Assembly (NCBI GenBank): GCA_045642025.1
Contig: JAZUIB010000020.1
Span: forward strand, 1 to 10,767
Length of the DNA stretch: 10,767 nt
Direction: 5' to 3'
DNA from: Equadaptatus sp045642025
GTDB lineage: Bacteria > Synergistota > Synergistia > Synergistales > Synergistaceae
The translations under genes and the position numbers were made by a program. Of this stretch, positions 6,195 through 10,767 are shown piece by piece. How positions within the stretch are numbered: position 1 is the first letter of the stretch; the number at the start of each line of letters is the position of its first letter. The notes below the pieces were generated by a model. That model saw only the letters and a program-made list of their open reading frames with translations. It was not told the origin of the DNA and did no database searches.

Positions 6195-6215
6195 AAATAA
6201 GAATGATTCTTATTT
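6195..6215. promoter_or_regulatory. Fur/PerR-type operator
   Basis: A perfect 10-1-10 palindrome with half-site AAATAAGAAT around a central G. Its core TAAGAAT-N-ATTCTTA has the 7-1-7 layout of Fur-family boxes. It lies between the perR -10 and the start codon and covers the expected transcription start, a position suited to autorepression. Confidence 0.82.
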
Positions 6216-6216
6216 A

Positions 6217-6244
6217 ATTATACTCTGTTTATTTTCCGCGTCAA
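6217..6244 (-). promoter_or_regulatory. perR promoter
   Basis: Minus-strand TTGACG (6244-6239), a 16-bp spacer and a perfect TATAAT (6222-6217). The operator at 6195-6215 begins one base downstream of the -10. Confidence 0.75.
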
Positions 6245-6249
6245 TAAGT

Positions 6250-6281
6250 AAAACGGCGGAATGTTGCTTCCGCCGTTTTTT
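6250..6281. terminator. Bidirectional intrinsic terminator upstream of perR
   Basis: AACGGCGGAA and TTCCGCCGTT pair perfectly, with AAAA before and TTTT after, around the loop TGTTGC. It is active-looking on both strands. On the minus strand it is the second stop after the permease gene and keeps read-through out of the perR promoter. Confidence 0.85.
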
Positions 6282-6301
6282 GAGAGTTTGCTGAAACATA
6301 A

Positions 6302-6326
6302 AAACAGCCGGACGATCCGGCTGTTT
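6302..6326 (-). terminator. Intrinsic terminator of the permease gene
   Basis: AACAGCCGGA (6303-6312) and TCCGGCTGTT (6316-6325) pair around a CGA loop, one further A-T pair extending the stem on each side. On the minus strand the hairpin runs into T5. It starts 11 nt after the permease stop codon. Confidence 0.85.
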
Positions 6327-6336
6327 ATTGTATATA

Positions 6337-7710
6337 TTAGCGTTTTATGCCGCGCTCTTCATCGGTACCCGGGATAGTGTTATCCAAAAGAGCTGCGCAA
6401 AGTCCTGCAACTGCCATCGGTGTTTTAAGAACAGCCCAGACCATGCCGCCGAACATTTCACCGAAATATCCAGCAAAAAGCGCCTGCTGAGATTCAACCC
6501 AGCCGGGAACTCCGAGGCACATAAGGAATGCAAAACCAACGATTACGACATTTCTTTGGCTGCCCATGTCAGCACGCATAAGGTTCTGAATACCAAGTGC
6601 GCCTATTGTGCCAAACAGTGTAATGTATGCACCGCCGATAATCGGTGACGGCATTGTCGCTATAAGCGCTCCGAGTTTCGCAAAAAGTGAAAGAAGTATG
6701 AGAATAACAGCGCCTATTCTTACAACGTGGCGGCTTGCAACGCCGGTAAGCGCCATAAGTCCGATGTTTTCAGTATAGGACGTTGTTCCGACACTTCCAA
6801 GCATACCTGAAATTGCACAGCTGAAACCTTCCGCTCCGAGGCCCTTGTTAATCTGCGCAGGTGTAGGATCGTCAACTCCTGCAGCGTATGTGCAGTTGTG
6901 GTAGTCGCCAATTGATTCAATCATGCAGCAGAAAAAACCGGCCATAATTGCTCCGATTGCAAGACCGGAGAATTTCGGGACACCCCACGGCATAAACAGC
7001 CTATAGCGGAACCATGGGGCATCAGCAACACTTTGGAGGTTGATATATGCAGCATGTCCCGGTGTAAACACACCTGCCAGCGAAAGTATAAGGCAAAGAA
7101 GATAGGCAATGATTATTGCTCCGAGCACCGCAAAAATGTTGAGGAATTTATTTTTGCTGACAAGGCTGAAAAGAATGACAAGAAGCACTACCAGCAGTGC
7201 AACCGGCCAGTAATTCGCGGCATTGAACTGAATTGCCGTAGGCGCCAGCGTAAAGCCTATTGCCATAATTGTAGGACCGATTACAACAGGTGTTATGAAT
7301 TTGCGAACTTTGCCGATTATTCTCGTGTAACCAAGCACGCCGAGAGTAATACCGCCGGCTATAAGCGCTCCGCCGACATACAGCATCACAACATCTGCGC
7401 CCATCATTTTGTACGCGCCGACTATTGTAAGTATCGGCGGTATAAAGCTGAAACTTGAACCCTGAACAATTGGAAGACCGCTTCCGAGTTTCGGATGAGT
7501 CTGAATAAGTGTTGCAATCCCCATTGCAAAGTAAACACAACCTATAAACGCGCCTATCTGCGCAGTGGTCATGCCCATTGCGGGACCGCAGATAAGAGGT
7601 ACAAGCGTTGTTGCGCCAAACAGCGTCAAAACGTGTTGAGCACCCGCAAGAATTGCTATACCGAGAGGCGGTTTATCCTCTACGCTGTACACTATGTTTT
7701 TGTTTGCCAT
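6337..7710 (-). CDS. NCS2 (nucleobase-ascorbate) family uracil/xanthine permease
   Basis: This encodes a 457-residue inner-membrane nucleobase symporter of about 14 helices (AGAQHVLTLFGATTLVPL and QGSSFSFIPP near the N-terminus). The helix-8 motif is ESIGDY with Glu265 and Asp269, as in xanthine/urate carriers such as UapA. The helix-10 motif is TSYTENIGLMALTG with Glu314, where uracil carriers have ENIG and xanthine carriers QNNG. Substrate is therefore ambiguous, but the upstream PyrR attenuator argues for a pyrimidine, so pyrP/uraA-like. The frame is open up to 7869, but AAGGAG lies 7 nt before the ATG at 7710 and nearly abuts the one at 7716. The upstream part is the attenuator. It is transcribed alone, divergently from sdaAB. 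Confidence 0.9.
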   Translation of the reverse strand: MANKNIVYSVEDKPPLGIAILAGAQHVLTLFGATTLVPLICGPAMGMTTAQIGAFIGCVYFAMGIATLIQTHPKLGSGLPIVQGSSFSFIPPILTIVGAYKMMGADVVMLYVGGALIAGGITLGVLGYTRIIGKVRKFITPVVIGPTIMAIGFTLAPTAIQFNAANYWPVALLVVLLVILFSLVSKNKFLNIFAVLGAIIIAYLLCLILSLAGVFTPGHAAYINLQSVADAPWFRYRLFMPWGVPKFSGLAIGAIMAGFFCCMIESIGDYHNCTYAAGVDDPTPAQINKGLGAEGFSCAISGMLGSVGTTSYTENIGLMALTGVASRHVVRIGAVILILLSLFAKLGALIATMPSPIIGGAYITLFGTIGALGIQNLMRADMGSQRNVVIVGFAFLMCLGVPGWVESQQALFAGYFGEMFGGMVWAVLKTPMAVAGLCAALLDNTIPGTDEERGIKR

Positions 7711-7743
7711 AACCATTCTCCTTTCACCTCTTGAGACAAATCC

Positions 7744-7838
7744 GCAAAAAGCGGCTCCGCCAGGGAGCCGCGCATAATTGTCACATATATGCCGCAGTCC
7801 TTGGCAACCTCTCAGGATTGACCTTAAAGCACTGCAGA
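7744..7838 (-). promoter_or_regulatory. PyrR-type transcription attenuator of the permease gene
   Basis: On the minus strand TCCT-GAGAGGTTGCC-AAGGA (about 7816-7797) matches the PyrR-binding loop of Firmicutes pyr leaders (GAGAGGnU...AAGG). It is preceded by CTTTAAGGTCA and closed by an outer GCAG/CTGC. An intrinsic terminator follows: GCGGCTCC, loop CTGGC, GGAGCCGC (7771-7751), then T5. Known mechanism: UMP-bound PyrR stabilises this loop, so the terminator forms and the gene is turned down when pyrimidines are plentiful. The antiterminator pairing was not worked out in full. Confidence 0.82.
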
Positions 7839-7840
7839 TA

Positions 7841-7869
7841 ATGTTAGTCAGTTTACAAACGTTAGTCAA
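7841..7869 (-). promoter_or_regulatory. Promoter of the permease gene
   Basis: Minus-strand TTGACT (7869-7864), a 17-bp spacer and TAACAT (7846-7841) place the transcription start near 7834, just before the PyrR-binding loop. Confidence 0.6.
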
Positions 7870-7906
7870 GCAATAAGCATAAAAAATGTACAGATTTCTG
7901 CTGATT

Positions 7907-7915
7907 TGTTATATA
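7907..7915 (+). promoter_or_regulatory. Extended -10 promoter of the sda operon
   Basis: TG-T-TATATA, identical to the element before the candidate ncRNA, lies 28 nt before the sdaAB start. No good -35 is seen at 16-18 bp. Confidence 0.45.
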
Positions 7916-7942
7916 CTTAAAAAGATAATTGGAGGTGTGGTC

Positions 7943-8608
7943 ATGGCACTTTGGGATATCGTAGGACCTGTGATGATCGGTCCTTCTTCAAGTCATACAG
8001 CAGGCGCAGCGCGTATCGGTCTTCTGACAAAAATGCTCTGGGGCAAACCGGTTAAAAAAGCAACGCTGTACCTGCGCGACAGTTTTCTTACTACAGGCAG
8101 AGGTCACGGCACAGACAAAGCCTTAATCGCAGGGCTGCTCGGTATGCGTCCGGACGATAAACGGCTGAAAAATTCCTTTGATATAGCTGAAAAAGAAGGG
8201 TTAAAGTTTACCTTTGCAGGCGAAAAAGTTGTCGGTGCCCACCCGAATTCCGTAAGGATTGTGGTGGAGGAAGAGGGAAGAACTCTTGAAACCGTATGCT
8301 ATTCCGTCGGCGGAGGACTGATTTCGCTGCACAAGCTCAACGGCGCGCGTCTCGATATAAGCTGCGACCTCCCGACGCTGATCGTAGCCTCTGAAGACAA
8401 AGCAGGTACAATTTCAGCCATAACAACGTATATAAACAAATGCTCTGTCAATATCGCAACCATGAAGGTGTCACGCGAAGCACGCGGCGGCAGTGTCACG
8501 ATGACAATTGAACTTGACTCGGAACCCGAAGATCCGTTGTTCGCCGAAAAAATCCCCAGCCTGCACCCTGCAATCAAGAGCGTACGGCTGCTGAAAGGAG
8601 TGCTCTAA
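7943..8608 (+). CDS. sdaAB: L-serine dehydratase, iron-sulfur-dependent, beta subunit
   Basis: This encodes a 221-residue subunit of the two-chain Fe-S L-serine dehydratase, which deaminates L-serine to pyruvate and ammonia in the cytoplasm. The family signature GPSSSHTAG is at residues 13-21. The catalytic-type beta domain includes the RDSFLTTGRGHGTD and GAHPNSVRI segments. An ACT domain occupies about residues 144-221 (LPTLIVASEDKAGTIS onward); ACT domains of this family are linked to L-serine binding and regulation. GGAGG lies 7 nt before the ATG at 7943. The longer frame back to 7886 has no ribosome site and overlaps the promoter, so it was rejected. The stop directly abuts the start of sdaAA, so the two are translationally coupled. 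Confidence 0.95.
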   Translation: MALWDIVGPVMIGPSSSHTAGAARIGLLTKMLWGKPVKKATLYLRDSFLTTGRGHGTDKALIAGLLGMRPDDKRLKNSFDIAEKEGLKFTFAGEKVVGAHPNSVRIVVEEEGRTLETVCYSVGGGLISLHKLNGARLDISCDLPTLIVASEDKAGTISAITTYINKCSVNIATMKVSREARGGSVTMTIELDSEPEDPLFAEKIPSLHPAIKSVRLLKGVL

Positions 8609-9466
8609 ATGCTGAAAGCTACCGAGACTATAATCAGAACCGTACAGAAGGACAACATTGGTATTGCAGATGCTGTTCTCAAGCTCTGTGCCGCAGATAC
8701 AGGCATTAGCGAAGCTGAAATTCGCAGCAGAATGCATGAAAGATTGTGTGCAATTTTTGAGAGTGTTGACGATGCAAAAGCAAACACTGAGCCTCTGCAG
8801 TTCGGACAAATTCCTGAACTTAATTTCAGCAACGATGCTTTCAGCGGCGAATTCACGCTTCTGGCAGCAAGAAACGCTATTCTTGTATCAAAACACAACG
8901 CAACTATGGGACGCGTCGTAGCAGCACCTACAGCCGGCAGCTGCGGGATTATTCCCGGAATATTTTCCGCATGGAAAGAACTCCGAGGAGGAGTCGATTG
9001 TGATGAAAAGCTCACAGACGCGCTTATAATTGCCGGAGCAGTCGGCGAAGTGATAGCAACACGCGCCACGCTTGCAGGCGCAGAAGGCGGATGTCAGGCA
9101 GAATGCGGCGCAGCATCCGCAATGGCCTCTGCTGCACTTGTATATCTGCGCGGAGGCACGCCGGAGGAATGTATGCATGCCGCAGCGCTGACAATAAAAT
9201 CGCTTCTCGGTCTTGCATGTGACCCTGTAGGCGGCATCGTTGAATGTCCATGTATCAAAAGAAACGGTATGCTTGTCGGCAATGCAATTCTTGCGGCCGA
9301 CCTTGCTCTTGCCGGCGTACGTTCACTGATACCGCTTGACGAAGTTATAGATACAATGAAGGAAATCGGACAAATGCTGCCCCCTGCAATCAGAGAAACA
9401 TCACTCGGCGGTCTGGCACAAACACCGTCCGGCCTCGCACTTACAGCCAAACTCAAAGGAGAATAA
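8609..9466 (+). CDS. sdaAA: L-serine dehydratase, iron-sulfur-dependent, alpha subunit
   Basis: This encodes the 285-residue partner of SdaAB, carrying the [4Fe-4S] cluster used for water elimination from L-serine. Family features are AAPTAGSCGIIPG with Cys112, GGCQAECGAASAMA with Cys162 and Cys166, and CDPVGG...VECPC with Cys204, Cys213 and Cys215. The cluster needs three cysteines, which must come from this set; I do not assign them individually. AAGGAG sits in the end of sdaAB, 8 nt before the ATG. Length is normal for the separate alpha chain. The cluster is oxygen-sensitive, in line with the anaerobic profile of the neighbours. The downstream gene starts only 2 nt after the stop. Confidence 0.95.
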   Translation: MLKATETIIRTVQKDNIGIADAVLKLCAADTGISEAEIRSRMHERLCAIFESVDDAKANTEPLQFGQIPELNFSNDAFSGEFTLLAARNAILVSKHNATMGRVVAAPTAGSCGIIPGIFSAWKELRGGVDCDEKLTDALIIAGAVGEVIATRATLAGAEGGCQAECGAASAMASAALVYLRGGTPEECMHAAALTIKSLLGLACDPVGGIVECPCIKRNGMLVGNAILAADLALAGVRSLIPLDEVIDTMKEIGQMLPPAIRETSLGGLAQTPSGLALTAKLKGE

Positions 9467-9468
9467 AA

Positions 9469-9861
9469 ATGGACAGAAGCATTCTCGCAGACGAGATACA
9501 CAGCATAAAGGAACCGCACCATAATTGTGCACAATCTGTTCTTCTTGCTTTTGCCGACAAAATCAATTTGCCAAAAGAAGAACTCTTTAAACTTGCTTCA
9601 GCCTTCGGCGGCGGGATGGGAAACGGAGAGGCCACCTGCGGCGCACTCTGCGGCGCGGCAATGGTAATAGGCTGTCTGCACAGCAAAGAAGGTGAGCTCT
9701 CAAAATTCGCAGCAGCAAGAGTGCTTGAAGCTTTTAAACAGCGTACAGGCTCAACAATTTGCGGAGAAATCAAAGGCACAAACACAGGCAAACCACTCTG
9801 CAGCTGCAACGACTGCGTAAAAATTGCAGCCGAGCTTGCACAGAAAGAATTGGGCCTGTAA
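9469..9861 (+). CDS. C_GCAxxG_C_C family Cys-rich protein, function unknown
   Basis: This encodes a 130-residue soluble protein without signal peptide. It shows the family pattern: NCAQSV with Cys20, then FGGGMG and ATCGALCGA with Cys57 and Cys61, Cys98, and a C-terminal cluster of Cys111, Cys113 and Cys116 followed by VKIAAEL. Cys69 is an extra cysteine. Family members have no established biochemical role; the arrangement suggests metal or Fe-S binding, or a redox thiol function (inference). AAAGGAG overlaps the end of sdaAA and the gene follows it by 2 nt, so it is co-translated with an Fe-S enzyme. A role in serine dehydratase maturation, repair or electron supply is a reasonable guess but unproven. 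All conserved cysteines are intact and the length is typical. Confidence 0.85.
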   Translation: MDRSILADEIHSIKEPHHNCAQSVLLAFADKINLPKEELFKLASAFGGGMGNGEATCGALCGAAMVIGCLHSKEGELSKFAAARVLEAFKQRTGSTICGEIKGTNTGKPLCSCNDCVKIAAELAQKELGL

Positions 9862-9904
9862 CTTTTCAGCATATCACAAATCATTAAACAGAGGTGTTTA
9901 CGAT

Positions 9905-10411
9905 ATGGAATTACTGGACATTATTCAAAAACGTTTTTCATGCAGAAAATTTGACAACCGCCCTGTAGAACAGGAGAAACTGGACTCCCTGCTCAAAGCG
10001 GCAATCTCGGCTCCAACAGCAAAAAACCTTCAGCCCTTTCACATTTGGGTAATCCGCTCCGAGGATGCTATCAAAAAAGTAAACGAGACCACTCCATGCG
10101 GCTTCGGAGCAAAACTTATGCTTGTCATAGGCGGAGACAAAAAAGATGCCTTTGTGCGGCCCTTCGACGGCAGAAATTTTGAAGACGTCGATGCATGTAT
10201 CGTTGCAACACATATTTTGCTTGAAACAGAAGCGCTCGGTCTTGGAACCACATGGGTAGGTTATTTTGACGAACCAAAACTCAAAGAACTGTTCCCCGAA
10301 ATGAGAGACTATGACCTGATTGCTATTTTCCCAATAGGTTATCCTGCCGCGGAACCGTCACCGATGCATTTCACAAGAAAAAGCAAAGAAGAGTTAGTAA
10401 GCGAACTTTAA
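9905..10411 (+). CDS. Nitroreductase family FMN-dependent oxidoreductase
   Basis: This encodes a 168-residue protein of the FMN-dependent NAD(P)H nitroreductase-like family, normally a cytoplasmic homodimer. The FMN-phosphate region is at the N-terminus (RFSCRKF, Arg10, Ser12, Arg14), followed by APTAKNLQPFHIWVI (about residues 36-50). ETEALGLGTTWVGYF and IFPIGYPAAEP are the usual C-terminal motifs. It belongs to the short class of about 170 residues; the natural substrate cannot be told. GAGGTG lies 8 nt before the ATG at 9905. The frame extends upstream to 9824 inside the previous gene, without a ribosome site. The 43-nt gap to the previous gene has no terminator, so it is probably the last gene of the sda operon. 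Confidence 0.88.
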   Translation: MELLDIIQKRFSCRKFDNRPVEQEKLDSLLKAAISAPTAKNLQPFHIWVIRSEDAIKKVNETTPCGFGAKLMLVIGGDKKDAFVRPFDGRNFEDVDACIVATHILLETEALGLGTTWVGYFDEPKLKELFPEMRDYDLIAIFPIGYPAAEPSPMHFTRKSKEELVSEL

Positions 10412-10429
10412 CAAGCAAAACAAAAATTT

Positions 10430-10462
10430 AGGAGCTTCGGCATTACGAGGCTCCTGTTTTTT
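10430..10462 (+). terminator. Intrinsic terminator of the sda-nitroreductase operon
   Basis: AGGAGCTTCG, loop GCATTA, CGAGGCTCCT form a 10-bp stem with one G-T pair. G and T6 follow. It starts 18 nt after the nitroreductase stop. Confidence 0.9.
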
Positions 10463-10623
10463 GTCAGCCGTTATTGGTTACTTTCTAAATTAAATAGATT
10501 GCTTTTCAACACATCATAACAACAGTTTTCAGAAAACTCAACAGCAAGAGCGTCTGAGAAAATCGGAACCACTATACATCTTATGGCTTCTATTCCGCGG
10601 CAAAAATGTAAAAAACTTTTCCG
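10463..10623. other. Intergenic region between convergent nitroreductase and rRNA operons
   Basis: No gene is seen. The only structure noted is a 7-1-7 palindrome, AGTTTTC-A-GAAAACT, at 10524-10538, of unknown meaning. Confidence 0.35.
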
Positions 10624-10666
10624 TACAAAAAAAATGAGAGTCAAGAATAAGAATTCAAGACTCTCA
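10624..10666 (-). terminator. Intrinsic terminator of the rRNA operon
   Basis: On the minus strand TGAGAGTC (10666-10659) and GACTCTCA (10642-10635) form an 8-bp stem with a 16-nt loop. T8 then follows (10634-10627). It lies just beyond the 5S 3' end. Confidence 0.85.
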
Positions 10667-10680
10667 AATTTAATTAGAAT

Positions 10681-10767
10681 CGGCGGCGACCTACTCTCCC
10701 ACAGATACCCTCTGCAGTACCATCGGCGATGGGGAGCTTAACTGCCGGGTTCGGCATGGGACCGGGT
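10681..10767 (-). rRNA. rrf: 5S ribosomal RNA, 3' part
   Basis: Read on the minus strand, the end of the window contains the 5S core GTCCCATGCCGAACCCGGCA, then GTTAAG, CGCCGATGGTACTG and GGGAGAGTAGGTCGCCGCC. These are loops B to A of a bacterial 5S rRNA and its 3' end. About 87 nt are present; roughly 30 nt at the 5' end, and presumably the 23S and 16S genes, lie beyond the right edge. It is convergent with the nitroreductase gene, with a terminator from each side between them. Confidence 0.95.

Noticed and set aside
7711..7869. 53-codon N-terminal extension of the NCS2 permease
   Set aside because: The region is the PyrR attenuator and terminator, and AAGGAG supports the ATG at 7710.
7886..7942. 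19-codon N-terminal extension of SdaAB
   Set aside because: It overlaps the promoter and lacks a ribosome site, while GGAGG precedes the ATG at 7943 and the family begins there.

Overview
The window most likely comes from an anaerobic diderm member of the Firmicutes, probably a Negativicutes species. Three things point there. The left end carries the start of a YadA-type trimeric autotransporter adhesin, which needs an outer membrane. The pyrimidine/purine permease is preceded by a PyrR-type attenuator, a Firmicutes hallmark. The gene content (PerR, rubrerythrin, rubredoxin fusion, oxygen-labile Fe-S serine dehydratase) is that of a strict anaerobe. Synergistota is a weaker alternative; the genus cannot be fixed from this sequence.

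Layout. 1-1353 (minus): N-terminal 451 residues of the adhesin, with a promoter and a ~250-nt leader upstream. 1354-2651: about 1.3 kb without a convincing protein gene. It holds the adhesin promoter, a candidate free-standing structured RNA with its own promoter and terminator (about 1905-2132), and an unusual cluster of several different heptanucleotide tandem repeats (2131-2610). 2652-4055 (minus): YfcC/DcuC-type transporter. 4333-6181 (minus): an oxidative-stress cluster of perR, rubrerythrin and a flavin reductase-rubredoxin fusion, with a perfect Fur/PerR-type operator beside the perR -10. 6337-7710 (minus): NCS2 permease behind a PyrR attenuator. 7943-10411 (plus): sdaAB, sdaAA, a small C_GCAxxG_C_C protein and a nitroreductase, ending in a strong terminator. 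10681-10767 (minus): the 3' part of a 5S rRNA with its own terminator, so an rRNA operon enters from the right.

How the genes fit together. PerR probably senses peroxide and controls itself and perhaps the rubrerythrin/rubredoxin proteins, which reduce peroxide and O2 using NAD(P)H-derived electrons. The serine dehydratase subunits are tightly coupled (0-nt gap) and convert L-serine to pyruvate and ammonia. The next gene, 2 nt further on, encodes a Cys-rich protein of unknown function. The permease imports a nucleobase under pyrimidine control.

The best candidates for something undescribed are the RNA at 1905-2132, the heptamer repeat cluster beside it, the helically phased direct repeat over the adhesin -35, and the permease whose substrate-site motifs mix xanthine-type and uracil-type residues.
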